A DNA stretch of 54,868 bases from Acidimicrobiia bacterium (GTDB lineage: Bacteria > Actinomycetota > Acidimicrobiia > Acidimicrobiales > SZUA-35): positions 1-54,868 of the forward strand of contig JAOTVU010000008.1 of NCBI GenBank assembly GCA_029863385.1, written 5' to 3'. The position numbers were made by a program, and so were the translations under genes. This document shows positions 1 through 9,042 of this stretch, in pieces; within the stretch, counting starts at the first letter, position 1, and each line of letters starts with the position of its first letter. Under the pieces are notes generated by a model. That model had not been told where the DNA came from. It saw only the letters and a list, made by a program, of their open reading frames with translations, and searched no databases.

Positions 1-1
1 C

Positions 2-979
2 GGAGAGCGATTGGTCGAGGACGGCCTGGTCGATCACCGGAGCTACCGTGACGACGTCTTCCGAGCTGCCGGCGGCACCGCCAGACTGTTTGGTTCGCGG
101 TATCTGGCGAAGGCGGGACGGCCGCACCGCAAGGGACCCGTCGTCGCTCTCGTCCAGGGTGTCGGCCGGATCAGCCGCGGCTCACCGAGCTTCGACCCTC
201 TGGGTGGTGGCTCCAGCTTCGGTGCCGATGAGGTGGCCGGCGCTTTCCGGGAGGCCGTCGACGACAAGAAGGTCAAGGCAATCGTCTTCAGAGTCGACTC
301 ACCCGGCGGCTCAGCGATCGCGTCGGAGGTGGTCCGGCACGAGGTCGAACGGGCCATCAAGGCCGGCAAACCGGTTGTCGTGTCGATGGGCAACGTGGCC
401 GGCTCCGGGGGCTACTGGGTGGCGGCCAACGCCACCCACATCGTCGCCCAACCCGGGACCGTCACCGGCTCCATCGGTGTCGTCTCCGGGAAGCTGGTCA
501 CCCGTGAAGCCTGGACCAAGGCAGGTATCACCTCGGATCAGATCGAATTCGGTGAAATGGCCGGATTCGCCTCGTCCTTCTCGCCCTTCACCGACGAGCA
601 ACGGCGGAAGCTGGACGCCCAGCTCGACACGATCTACGACGAGTTCATCGAACTCGTCTCTGCTGGACGGAATCTGACCCGGGAACGAGTGGCCGAGATC
701 GCCAGAGGCCGGGTATGGACCGGAGCCCAGGCGAAGGAAATCGGGCTCGTCGACAGTCTGGGAGGCTTCGACTGCGCCATCGGTGAAGCGAAGAAGGCGG
801 CGCACATCGAGGGCAGCTGCAAGGTCAAGATCTATCCCAGGGGCAGCACCCTGCGTTTCCTCGACAGGCCGGAGAACAGCGACCCATCGGTCGAAGCGCT
901 GTCCGAAGTCTTCACGGCCCTCCGGTCACTCGGGCAGGACGTGACCGGCTCCCGTCAGCTACGAATGCGCGACCACTAG
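2..979 (+). CDS. sppA: Signal peptide peptidase SppA (protease IV type), 5'-truncated by window edge
   Basis: The reading frame is open from base 2, so the N-terminal part lies outside the window. What remains matches the C-terminal S49 peptidase domain of the long (67 kDa class) SppA, a membrane-anchored serine peptidase that degrades cleaved signal peptides. The nucleophile region VAGSGGYW (Ser codon at 404-406) is preceded by the conserved RVDSPGGS segment and followed by the TGSIGV segment that shapes the substrate groove. The general-base Lys of SppA sits in the N-terminal domain and would lie upstream of the window. The C-terminal end VWTGAQAKEIGLVDSLGG is typical of the family. Recognition of the family is firm; the membrane anchor cannot be seen. 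Confidence 0.9.
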   Translation, partial: GERLVEDGLVDHRSYRDDVFRAAGGTARLFGSRYLAKAGRPHRKGPVVALVQGVGRISRGSPSFDPLGGGSSFGADEVAGAFREAVDDKKVKAIVFRVDSPGGSAIASEVVRHEVERAIKAGKPVVVSMGNVAGSGGYWVAANATHIVAQPGTVTGSIGVVSGKLVTREAWTKAGITSDQIEFGEMAGFASSFSPFTDEQRRKLDAQLDTIYDEFIELVSAGRNLTRERVAEIARGRVWTGAQAKEIGLVDSLGGFDCAIGEAKKAAHIEGSCKVKIYPRGSTLRFLDRPENSDPSVEALSEVFTALRSLGQDVTGSRQLRMRDH

Positions 980-1018
980 TTGACCACGTTCGGGAACCTG
1001 GAGGGTTGCGGTCTTAGA

Positions 1019-1050
1019 CTAATAATATTAGGAACGACCCTATGATCATA
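1019..1050 (+). promoter_or_regulatory. Paired palindromes upstream of the hydrolase/TetR operon (probable operator)
   Basis: CTAATAATATTAG (1019-1031, 6-bp arms around one base) and TATGATCATA (1041-1050, perfect) lie in an AT-rich patch between sppA and the hydrolase. An AGGAGG ribosome binding site follows about 7 bases before the ATG at 1068. The downstream TetR gene is the obvious candidate to bind here. The palindromes are seen in the sequence; the function is inferred. Confidence 0.5.
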
Positions 1051-1067
1051 AGACAGGAGGCCCTCCT

Positions 1068-1883
1068 ATGACCAGCGAGACACTGAAACTACCGCTTGGC
1101 ACGATCGCCTATGACGACTCTGGAGGATCCGGCCCGCTGGTCGTGACGCTTCCCGGTGCCGGTGACATTCGTGGCGAATACCGGTTCCTGACACCCAGGC
1201 TGGCCGAAACCGGCGCACGAGTCGTGACGGCCGAGCTGCGGGGCCACGGCGACTCGTCTGCCGACTGGCCGTCCTACGGCATCGCCGAGACCGCAGCGGA
1301 TCTGGTCGCCCTGCTCGAGCACCTCGATGCCGGCCCGGCAACCGTGGTCGGCACGTCGTTCTCCCCCACTGCGGCGCTCTGGGCCGCGGCGGATCATCCC
1401 GATCTCATCAACCGGCTCGTGCTCATCAGCGCCCACCTTCATGACGCACCGGCCTGGCAGACGGCGCTCCTCGACCTCATGCTGCGCGGACCGCTGGCCG
1501 GTAGGATCTGGGCCGGCCAGTACCGCAAATGGCACCCCGGAAATCCTCCAGAGGATCTCACGGCCTACGCAGGCCGCCTCGCTGACATGATGAAGGATCC
1601 AGACCGCCGAAGCGCCGTGCGCAAGACGCTGGTCGCCCCCCGAGACGGTCTCGACGGGCACGTCGACCGGGTTGATGTTCCAACGCTCGTGATAATGGGT
1701 GGCGCCGACTCACACTTCAACGATCCCCAAGCCGAGGGCGAACAGATCGCCGCCCGAACCAACGGCTCCCTGCTGGTCATCCCCGATGCCGGTCACTATC
1801 CGCACGCCGAGTATCCCGAGCACGTTGCCACCGCCATCAACGAGTTCATTGCGGGGAGAACCGAGCTTGGAACATCGCCGTGA
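1068..1883 (+). CDS. Alpha/beta-fold hydrolase
   Basis: A 271-residue cytosolic alpha/beta hydrolase with no signal peptide. The catalytic triad can be placed: Ser97 in the nucleophile elbow GTSFS (the usual final Gly is Ser), Asp214 in VIMGGADSHF and His243 in PDAGHYPHAEYP. The oxyanion region is near LPGAGD (residues about 27-32), and a cap segment covers about 130-190. Substrate cannot be named; esterase, epoxide hydrolase-like or lactonase activity are all possible. ATG is preceded by a strong AGGAGG. The stop overlaps the GTG of the TetR gene (GTGA), so the two are translationally coupled and the regulator probably controls its own operon. Confidence 0.85.
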   Translation: MTSETLKLPLGTIAYDDSGGSGPLVVTLPGAGDIRGEYRFLTPRLAETGARVVTAELRGHGDSSADWPSYGIAETAADLVALLEHLDAGPATVVGTSFSPTAALWAAADHPDLINRLVLISAHLHDAPAWQTALLDLMLRGPLAGRIWAGQYRKWHPGNPPEDLTAYAGRLADMMKDPDRRSAVRKTLVAPRDGLDGHVDRVDVPTLVIMGGADSHFNDPQAEGEQIAARTNGSLLVIPDAGHYPHAEYPEHVATAINEFIAGRTELGTSP

Positions 1884-2455
1884 CCGCACGCCGGGGCATC
1901 CGGCTCGACGATGTGGTCGACGTCGCGACCGAACTCGTCGAGAAGGAGGGAGCCAGTGCGCTGACACTGAGTCGCGTGGCGCGAGAACTGGGGATCAAGA
2001 CACCGTCGCTCTACAGCCACGTCGATGACGTCGACGCCCTCCGGCGCCACGTTGCGTTGCGAGCCACCGATGACCTCGGCACCCAGCTGATCGCTGCCGC
2101 CATGGGGCGCGCCGGGGCCGGCGCGCTCCGTGCAGTCGCACAAGCGGTCCGCCACTATGCCACCACGCACCGAGGTATGTACGAGCTGGCGGCCCGCGCT
2201 CGCCCGGGCGACGAAGAGTATGAAAATGCGGCCCTGCGGACGCTCCAGCCGGTCATCGCCGTCCTCCGCGACTACGCACTCGACGACGCCGAAACCATTC
2301 ACGCGGCCCGAATGCTCCGTTCCGCCGTGCATGGCTTCGTCTCGCTGGAGATCAATGGAGGCTTCGGACTCGATACCGACGTCGACGAGTCGTTCGAGTG
2401 GATGGTCCAACGACTCGCCGGCACACTCGCCGGATCGACAGAGCCTGTCGAGTGA
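1880..2455 (+). CDS. TetR/AcrR family regulator (WHG-type C-terminal domain)
   Basis: A 191-residue one-domain repressor. The N-terminal helix-turn-helix spans about residues 8-55, with the recognition region SRVARELGIKTPSLYSHV. The C-terminal ligand/dimer region contains THRGMYELAARA and AVHGFVSLEINGGFG, typical of the WHG group of TetR proteins. The GTG start overlaps the hydrolase stop codon. Being co-transcribed with the hydrolase suggests autorepression through the palindromes at 1019-1050. The ligand is unknown and is probably a substrate of the hydrolase or a related small molecule. Confidence 0.85.
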   Translation: MTARRGIRLDDVVDVATELVEKEGASALTLSRVARELGIKTPSLYSHVDDVDALRRHVALRATDDLGTQLIAAAMGRAGAGALRAVAQAVRHYATTHRGMYELAARARPGDEEYENAALRTLQPVIAVLRDYALDDAETIHAARMLRSAVHGFVSLEINGGFGLDTDVDESFEWMVQRLAGTLAGSTEPVE

Positions 2456-2533
2456 GTCGGTGCGCAGCCCGCTGAGCGGAGCCCACCCGGGTCCCTTCAC
2501 CGCCGCGGGCACCGTGAGGAATTCGGAACCCGG

Positions 2534-3007
2534 CTAGGCCTGATGTTCGATGTGGCGCCTGAGATCGTCGGGGAGGCCGGCCGCAGCCTTTGCCAGCAAC
2601 CGACCGAGGGGAAACGCGCCGACCCTGCCGACCGGACCCTTGGTGATCCCGGTCATCTCGACGTCGACCGCTGCTCCGTTCGGCCCGTCCGGTCGGACGG
2701 TCCAGGTGTTCTCGAGCCGGTCGACGAAGAACGGCAGGCCTTCCGCTCGCACCACGTAGGTCAGCGTGCGGGTGTCGGCATCGAACCCGATGATCCGCTC
2801 GTCGGTCATACCGACTCCCTCGACGTCACAGAGCCGCCCTCCGTGTGCACTGCCGTTCACCCCTTCCGGTGTGGCCGGGTGGGCCACCGACGACTTCACG
2901 CCGCCGGCCCAGTTGGAGATCTCGAGAAAGTTGACGTCCAACTCCTTCCATATGGTGTCGGGGTCGGCTGCGATCGTGGTTGTCGATCGTCTTGTCACTG
3001 TGGTCAT
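2534..3007 (-). CDS. SRPBCC (START-like) ligand-binding family protein
   Basis: A 157-residue protein of the SRPBCC/polyketide cyclase fold. It begins MTTVTRRSTTTIAADPDTIW, the first strand and helix of the fold, and contains ISNWAGGVKSS, a Gly-rich turn and a C-terminal amphipathic helix (about 130-155). Such proteins bind hydrophobic ligands or act as cyclases or coenzyme Q-binding chaperones; no activity can be assigned here. The frame is open further upstream, but the chosen ATG at 3007 begins exactly at the domain edge. It is divergent from a TetR gene with a shared 95-125 bp control region, so it is the likely target of that regulator. Confidence 0.75.
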   Translation of the reverse strand: MTTVTRRSTTTIAADPDTIWKELDVNFLEISNWAGGVKSSVAHPATPEGVNGSAHGGRLCDVEGVGMTDERIIGFDADTRTLTYVVRAEGLPFFVDRLENTWTVRPDGPNGAAVDVEMTGITKGPVGRVGAFPLGRLLAKAAAGLPDDLRRHIEHQA

Positions 3008-3073
3008 CGGTAGTCCTTGTTCTCGCCGGCATTCGGGATCGTCGTGGGCTATTCCATCACTTTGAGACAACAC

Positions 3074-3090
3074 TGTTACTATAAGTGACA
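3074..3090. promoter_or_regulatory. Imperfect palindrome in the SRPBCC/TetR divergent promoter
   Basis: TGTTACT-ATA-AGTGACA: two 7-base arms with one mismatch, in the AT-richest part of the intergenic region between genes reading away from each other. This is the expected layout of a TetR operator controlling both directions. No convincing -35/-10 pair with standard spacing could be fixed. Confidence 0.45.
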
Positions 3091-3131
3091 ATGATACCAA
3101 CGTGACTGTGGATCTGCAATACTCGAAGGCG

Positions 3132-3749
3132 ATGAGTTCTTCACCGGCGTTCGACTACCTCCGCGCTCGCGACGAGCAGCGTCGGCAACTGCGCGCCGCG
3201 ATCCTGGACGCAGCCGCTCTGCTGCTGGCCGACAGCGGGCTCGACGGCATGTCGGTCCGCGCCATCGCCGGCCGCGTCGGCGCGTCGACGAAGGTCATCT
3301 ACAGCCAGTTCGGCGGTAAGACCGGCATCGTCGAGGCCCTCTATCGTGACGGCTTCGACCGGCTCGCGGCCGACATCGGGGCGGCCGCGAGCGTCGAGGG
3401 AACGGTGCCAGAACGAATCCTCAACATCGCCGACGCGTATCGCGGGTTCGCGGTCGGGTCGCCGGCGATGTACGAGCTCATGTTCGGCCCGCGGGTACGC
3501 GACCTCCTCCCCCTGCCCGAGCACCGCAATCCTGTTCTGGGTGCCTCCCAGGTGATCCATGACCTGCTTCGAGCCGGACAGGACGAGGGAACGATCCGAA
3601 GCGGCGATGCGCACGTTCAGACGAAGTTCATGTGGAGTGCGCTCCATGGCACGGTGTCGCTCGAGTTGATGCACTGGTTCACCGAGGACGAGGCGGTCGA
3701 GAACCATCGCCACCTCGTCCGCGCTGCGCTGTCCTCGCTCATGGTCTGA
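3132..3749 (+). CDS. TetR/AcrR family regulator
   Basis: About 205 residues. The helix-turn-helix domain includes AILDAAALLLADSGLDGMSV and IAGRVGASTKVIYSQFGGKTG, with the usual TetR spacing. The C-terminal domain has the WHG-type features YRGFAVGSPAMYELMFG and WSALHGTVSLELMHWF. ATG at 3132 was chosen; an in-frame GTG at 3102 would add ten residues. It is transcribed away from the SRPBCC gene and ends about 30 bp from the next, convergent TetR gene. The ligand is unknown. Confidence 0.85.
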   Translation: MSSSPAFDYLRARDEQRRQLRAAILDAAALLLADSGLDGMSVRAIAGRVGASTKVIYSQFGGKTGIVEALYRDGFDRLAADIGAAASVEGTVPERILNIADAYRGFAVGSPAMYELMFGPRVRDLLPLPEHRNPVLGASQVIHDLLRAGQDEGTIRSGDAHVQTKFMWSALHGTVSLELMHWFTEDEAVENHRHLVRAALSSLMV

Positions 3750-3780
3750 TCGCGCCCGACGCACGCGCCGAGCGTCGTCG

Positions 3781-4395
3781 TCAGTCGACGTCGTCGGTGG
3801 ACCGGCCGGTCTGGCAGTCGAGCACGCTGGTCGCGACCCGGCATGCCGCCTGCACGAGCGCAGGCGGTGCTTCGGCGCGAATGATGGCTGCGACCCCGAT
3901 CAGCGACATGGTGAAGAACGAGGCGAGTTCCTCGACGTCGACCGTGGGATCGAGGTCGCCGGCGTTGCGAGCGTTTTCGAGTGCGTGACGGAACGCCTGG
4001 CCGAGCCGCGCGAGGTAGGCGTCGACATGGCGTCGCGCTCCCGGGTCGAGTGCGGCGCGCTCGACTGCGGTGTTGCACAACAGGCACCCCCGCCCGCTTG
4101 CCCACCCTTCGCTCGCTGCCGCGTACCCCGCGAACGCCCCGCGGATCGCATCGGCCCCGGCGCCGGGGGCTTCGAGCGGTGCGAGCACGCCGGACAGGTG
4201 ATGGTCGTCATACCGGTCGAGTGCCGCCTCGAACAGACCCTGCTTGGAGCCGAACTCCGCGTACATGCTCTTGCGGTTCACCCCGAGCTCGTGAACGAGC
4301 TCGGCGGTGCTGGTGGCCGTGTATCCCTGCCGACGGAACAGCTCGATCGCACGGTCGAGGAGTTCGATTCTGTCGTACTGCTTCACACCGGCCAC
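3781..4395 (-). CDS. TetR family regulator with NemR-like GCLLCNTA cysteine motif
   Basis: A 204-residue TetR protein. The DNA-binding domain is near residues 5-52 (STAELVHELGVNRKSMYAEFG). The ligand domain has SGRGCLLCNTAVE near residues 100-112. That GCLxxNTAxE block is characteristic of the NemR/AcuR-like branch, where in NemR a nearby Cys senses reactive electrophiles such as quinones and hypochlorous acid. This protein has two cysteines in the block. It is divergent from two ABM-fold genes that probably belong to quinone or reactive-carbonyl handling, which fits an electrophile sensor; that link is inference. Confidence 0.85.
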   Translation of the reverse strand: MAGVKQYDRIELLDRAIELFRRQGYTATSTAELVHELGVNRKSMYAEFGSKQGLFEAALDRYDDHHLSGVLAPLEAPGAGADAIRGAFAGYAAASEGWASGRGCLLCNTAVERAALDPGARRHVDAYLARLGQAFRHALENARNAGDLDPTVDVEELASFFTMSLIGVAAIIRAEAPPALVQAACRVATSVLDCQTGRSTDDVD

Positions 4396-4428
4396 ATCCT
4401 GCTCCGATCCGGGAATCCCGCGCGCCGC

Positions 4429-4456
4429 TTGACACCAGGGTAACTGATCCGTTACC
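4429..4456 (+). promoter_or_regulatory. Promoter -35 (TTGACA) overlapped by an 18-bp inverted repeat
   Basis: A consensus TTGACA (4429-4434) reads toward the ABM genes. Immediately after it lies GGTAACTGATCCGTTACC (4439-4456), with perfect 6-base arms. The position between -35 and -10 is classic for repression. The divergent NemR-like TetR gene is the probable ligand-responsive repressor. Confidence 0.55.
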
Positions 4457-4513
4457 TTAACTCAAGTAATCGATCAGTCACCCACGATCACAAGGCCAGC
4501 AGAGGAGCCAGCA

Positions 4514-4903
4514 ATGAAGAACACAGACCCGGTCAACGTCGTCTACCGGTGGACCGCCCACCCCGGCAAGCTCGACGAACTCGCGGCGATCTACCGCGAC
4601 GTCACCGACGCGATGCAGCAGAACGAACCGGGCGCCGAGGCGGTCCAGGTGTACGTTTCCGAAGCCGACAACGCCCTCTACGTTCTCGATCAGTTCGCCG
4701 ACGCAAACGCCGTCGGCTTCCACCTCCAGACCACGGCCGCCGCCCACTTCCCCCAGCTCCTCGCCGTGGCCACCCCCGGCCCGTTCTTCTTCCTGGGCGA
4801 CGTCCCCGATGAATTGAAGCAAGCCACCGAGCAGATGCAGCTCGGCGCCCAGTTCTCGATCCACGCCGCCGGTTTCGACCGGCGATCCGAGACATCGGCA
4901 TGA
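4514..4903 (+). CDS. Antibiotic-biosynthesis-monooxygenase (ABM) fold protein
   Basis: A 129-residue protein with a single dimeric alpha/beta barrel (ABM-like) domain: VVYRWTAHPGKLDELAAIY, then EPGAEAVQVYV, and the strand LYVLDQFADANAVGFHLQ. The family includes cofactor-free quinol monooxygenases and also non-catalytic relatives, so activity is not certain. A good Shine-Dalgarno (AGAGGAG) precedes the ATG. The stop overlaps the next gene by ATGA, so the two ABM proteins are co-translated and may form a complex or act in sequence. It is probably controlled by the divergent TetR regulator. Confidence 0.75.
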   Translation: MKNTDPVNVVYRWTAHPGKLDELAAIYRDVTDAMQQNEPGAEAVQVYVSEADNALYVLDQFADANAVGFHLQTTAAAHFPQLLAVATPGPFFFLGDVPDELKQATEQMQLGAQFSIHAAGFDRRSETSA

Positions 4904-5763
4904 CCCCCGCTAACTCACTCGCCCCCCATCTCGTCGAGCCGTCCCGGATCGGTGACGAGATCTCGATCACCGGAAAGTGGGTTCCCAGCACGCCAGGCGG
5001 ACGATTCCGCACCTCCGAAGAATCGCGCGAGATGCTCCAGGAGTGGGAAGACATCCACCAAGGCGCCCGAGCCGACGCCGGGGTGCTCTCCACCGAGATC
5101 AACCACGCCGTTGGCGAGGACGCCGTCCTCGTCCACCACGTCTTCGAGAGCGCCGATGCGCTCGTCCACTACTTCGCGACCACCGCCGCCGAACATGTGG
5201 GTCCGCTCACCGCCGTCGCCAGGCCGGACCTGCATCTGGTCCGAGGCCTCACGGTGCCCACCGGCGTGAGGGATGCAGTGCGGGATAAGACGGAGAACAC
5301 CGCATTCGGGGAGTACCTGTTCGGATTCGTGAAACACGACTACCGGCGCCCTGACCCCGCCACGGCCATCAACGTCACCGCCAAGTGGACGACGAAGCCC
5401 GGTGAGACCTCCAAGCTCGACGAACTGACGCACTGGTGGCAACAAGTCGCAACCGACGCCTACGACCTCGAGCAGGGCATGGTGCGCTTCGAGGCATACC
5501 GGGTGATCGGCGAGGACGCGCTCATCATCCACGAGGTCTTCGATGACACCGCCGAGCTCAAGTTCCATCTGACCAAAGGCACCGCCGACCGCTACAAGAA
5601 AGACATCGATCAGATCGCCGAGCCCGAGCGGTACTTCTTCCGAGGCCCGGTCTCGTGGACCATCCGCACCTACTCCAAATTCATGCACCTCCCCGCCACC
5701 TATTCGAGTCGGGGAAGCCACTTCACCCGTGATGGCGGGAGCATGAGCGAGGGGACCACCTGA
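4900..5763 (+). CDS. Two-domain ABM-fold protein (internal duplication)
   Basis: A 287-residue protein containing two copies of the ABM-like domain. Copy one spans about residues 12-120 (ISITGKWVP to VGEDAVLVHHVFESADALV) and copy two about 155-270 (INVTAKWTTKPGETSKLDEL to IGEDALIIHEVFDD). The near-identical GEDAxxxHxVF signatures about 140 residues apart show tandem duplication. The first domain could pack as an intramolecular pseudo-dimer with the second. With the preceding gene the operon carries three ABM domains. Likely role: quinone or aromatic oxidation or sensing (inference); the substrate is unknown. Confidence 0.7.
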   Translation: MTPANSLAPHLVEPSRIGDEISITGKWVPSTPGGRFRTSEESREMLQEWEDIHQGARADAGVLSTEINHAVGEDAVLVHHVFESADALVHYFATTAAEHVGPLTAVARPDLHLVRGLTVPTGVRDAVRDKTENTAFGEYLFGFVKHDYRRPDPATAINVTAKWTTKPGETSKLDELTHWWQQVATDAYDLEQGMVRFEAYRVIGEDALIIHEVFDDTAELKFHLTKGTADRYKKDIDQIAEPERYFFRGPVSWTIRTYSKFMHLPATYSSRGSHFTRDGGSMSEGTT

Positions 5764-5842
5764 AGTCCGAGACACGAAACCGGCGGGTGTTCGATCGAGC
5801 GCAGGTTGGCTTGTCCGTCGACAACCGCCGTTCGTGCGAAGG

Positions 5843-6850
<1,008 letters not shown>

Positions 6851-6865
6851 ACGAAACGCGCCGAT

Positions 6866-6881
6866 GTAGCTTCCATGGAAT
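6866..6881. promoter_or_regulatory. GTAGCTTCCATGGAAT palindrome upstream of the MDR gene
   Basis: The 10-bp palindrome TTCCATGGAA (6871-6880) lies 21 bp before the MDR start codon. The 16-base string around it recurs exactly at 18982-18997, which argues for a common regulator. A regulatory role is inferred. Confidence 0.5.
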
Positions 6882-7011
6882 CATTCTAGCACGGGGCGAA
6901 TGCCTGGACGGCCCCTTGGATGAGCACCGGCGGCGAGCCCCGAGTGACGGTGTCGATCGGGCCGGCGGCAGCCGTGATGTCGGAATCATCGGGCGGTCCT
7001 AGACTGGAACC

Positions 7012-7782
7012 ATGGAGCGCAAAGACGCTGCAGACATCGACCCCGCCGTCGTGGACCGGATCGGTCGCGTACTGTCCGAGATCGAACCATCGGATTTCGA
7101 TTGTGTCGATCCACCTGCGGATCTCTGGGATGACATCGTGGCGTCGATCGCCATGCACGAGGCCGACCGTCGGACAGCTCCGAAGGAACCGCCGAGTCGC
7201 CAAAGCACGATGGGAACGGTTGTCGAGTATTGCATCGACGGCGACGATTTCCTGACCGAAGTGGGTCATGATTGGTCCGAGTTCGCTCATGAGAATGGGG
7301 CACCCGGGTTGGGGGCTTCGGCACCGGAGCGAACCCTGTGGACCTACTTCGACCGAGACGAGATCCGGGAAATCTGGCAGCTGCTCGTCAGCCGGGTTCG
7401 GGCTACCGGCAAGCAGGTTCGGGTTCCGCTCCGCTGTGATGCCGCTCACGCTCGGCGTTGGTTCGAGATGACCGTGACGCCGGAAGCCAACGCCGGCGTT
7501 CGCTTCCGGTGTGTCCAGGTCTTCGAGGAGTCTCGTGAGCCAATCGCCCTTCTCGATTTTCGATCGCAAAGAAGCGCCGATGCCGAACCGATAGCCGTCT
7601 GCAGTTGGTGTGGGCGAGGCCAATCGGGCTCATCTTGGCTGGACATCGAGGACCTCGTTCAGGTCGACCGTCTGCTCGAGCAACCATCGATGCCACCGAT
7701 CTCGTACGGCATCTGCGAGCCGTGCCGTAACGACATGTCGGCGGAATTGCTCCTGCCCGCTGGAGCCGTCGGCCAGGACTGA
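7012..7782 (+). CDS. PAS-like sensory protein with C-terminal four-cysteine cluster
   Basis: A 256-residue soluble protein. An N-terminal region (DPPADLWDDIVASI, about 35-50) is followed by a PAS-like domain at about 65-185 (VEYCIDGDDFLTEVGHDWSEF, then LWTYFDRDEIREIW and RRWFEMTVTP). The C-terminus has CSWC (about 202-205) and YGICEPC (about 237-243), which together make a probable zinc-binding pair. The same CxWC...GICxxC tail occurs at the end of many PAS and response-regulator proteins. No output domain such as a kinase or HTH is present, so it probably works by protein-protein contact. Neighbours give no operon context. Confidence 0.65.
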   Translation: MERKDAADIDPAVVDRIGRVLSEIEPSDFDCVDPPADLWDDIVASIAMHEADRRTAPKEPPSRQSTMGTVVEYCIDGDDFLTEVGHDWSEFAHENGAPGLGASAPERTLWTYFDRDEIREIWQLLVSRVRATGKQVRVPLRCDAAHARRWFEMTVTPEANAGVRFRCVQVFEESREPIALLDFRSQRSADAEPIAVCSWCGRGQSGSSWLDIEDLVQVDRLLEQPSMPPISYGICEPCRNDMSAELLLPAGAVGQD

Positions 7783-7790
7783 GTCGACCT

Positions 7791-7813
7791 CGACCGCCGG
7801 CTGTCGGCGGTCG
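7791..7813. terminator. Perfect 9-bp hairpin between convergent genes
   Basis: CGACCGCCG and CGGCGGTCG flank the loop GCTGT, nine bases after the PAS gene and ten before the end of the convergent small membrane protein gene. There is no strong T tract on either side, which is common in high-GC actinobacteria. It is likely a bidirectional terminator. Confidence 0.6.
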
Positions 7814-7822
7814 GGATCCCGT

Positions 7823-8149
7823 CTACGGAGAGCCGGTTTCCTCGTTTGAGGTCTCGACTCCGGCGAGAGGGTCCGTCGAATCATCGTCATCTGCAGGCAA
7901 CAGCTCAACGCTTCCCACGGGATCGTCGTCCCAGTCGGCCTCATTGGCGGCCAGGACACCGACGACGAGGAGGACGGCGAAGAAGCACAGCGTCTTCTTC
8001 AACTCCGGCCATGTCTCTTTCACCAGAATATAGAGACCCTCATTGATGAGGAACACCCCAAACACGACGGCGAAAACCAGGAAGAGCCAACCCGTCGTGG
8101 TCTCGGGCCGGGGAATCTCGACCTCGATCGCAAACAACAACGCCGCCAT
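7823..8149 (-). CDS. Small membrane protein, two predicted transmembrane segments
   Basis: A 108-residue hypothetical protein. Two hydrophobic helices are visible: about residues 20-41 (GWLFLVFAVVFGVFLINEGL) and 54-70 (LCFFAVLLVVGVLAANE), separated by a short charged loop KETWPELKK. The C-terminal 35 residues are very acidic (DWDDDP, DDDDST). No family is recognised. It stands alone, convergent with the PAS gene and separated from the next gene by about 160 bp without evident coding capacity. Confidence 0.55.
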   Translation of the reverse strand: MAALLFAIEVEIPRPETTTGWLFLVFAVVFGVFLINEGLYILVKETWPELKKTLCFFAVLLVVGVLAANEADWDDDPVGSVELLPADDDDSTDPLAGVETSNEETGSP

Positions 8150-8311
8150 AGATCAATGGTAAATGATCATCCAAGGCTGCTTGTGGATGCATGGGGCGGC
8201 AGATCGGTGATCCCGAGGATCACCACCCGCCCGGCGGTCACGGTGCCAAACTTCGAGAGTAGGGACCTCCGACCCTGGTGCAGCGGTTACCCCCTCCTCT
8301 GACAATAGGAT

Positions 8312-8722
8312 ATGGCCAACAAACAAATGGGCATGATCCTCGACGTCACGCCCGGAGACTACGAAGCCTTTGAGCGCCGCCTGCTCGAAGGAACCGGCCA
8401 CCGAGTGGAGTCCTGTCACGGCCCCGAATCCCGGGGCGGGAAATGTCCGATGCTCGAAGGGGAGACCTGTTCGCTGATCGACGAGGCCCATGGCGTGGTG
8501 TTCAAGCTGGATCTCGATCGGGAAACCCACCGGCGAATCCTCGAGGCGTACAAACAGAAGTTGCCCGAGGGCGCACCGATCGCGGTCGCCCTCCAGGAGG
8601 GCCAGGAGGAAACCTACGCCGACCTGCTCACCGGCATCCACGTGTGGGACCATCAGCCGACCTCGTCCGACATGGACGGGTTCGCCGCTCTCGTCGAAGC
8701 CGCCGATTACACCCGACCCTGA
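8312..8722 (+). CDS. Conserved-looking hypothetical cytosolic protein with Cys-His cluster
   Basis: A 136-residue soluble protein of unknown function. Residues about 32-55 hold CHGP, GKCPMLEGETCSLIDEAHG, giving three cysteines and nearby histidines that could bind a metal or an iron-sulfur cluster. The second half is an alternating helix/strand region (VVFKLDLDRETHRRILEAY). There is no signal peptide or membrane segment. The codon pattern looks coding. It stands alone; the 245 bp after it hold nothing I can recognise except the probable promoter of the next gene. Confidence 0.55.
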   Translation: MANKQMGMILDVTPGDYEAFERRLLEGTGHRVESCHGPESRGGKCPMLEGETCSLIDEAHGVVFKLDLDRETHRRILEAYKQKLPEGAPIAVALQEGQEETYADLLTGIHVWDHQPTSSDMDGFAALVEAADYTRP

Positions 8723-9042
8723 TCACCCGAACCCGGTACGAGCACGGGTAACGTATCGCGGCTGCCCGGAGGCCGAGGCGCGGCGCGCCGAAGCAGAGGC
8801 GACAGCGAACGAAGGCCGCCGGTACCCAGTCGACCGTAGCCGGCAATCATCGTACACAGGCCGGGCGGTCGACATCGTGAGGTCCCCGGCGCAGGTCGAC
8901 TCGACTCAGTGGGAGACAAAGCCCGCCCGGCGGTCCCCGAACGGGTTGAGGTCCGATACCGTGACCGTTGGGTACCCTTTCGGGGGTGGATGCAGGAGGT
9001 CGTCGCTCCGATGCGGGCTCGAGTGGGAACCGCACACGGCTA

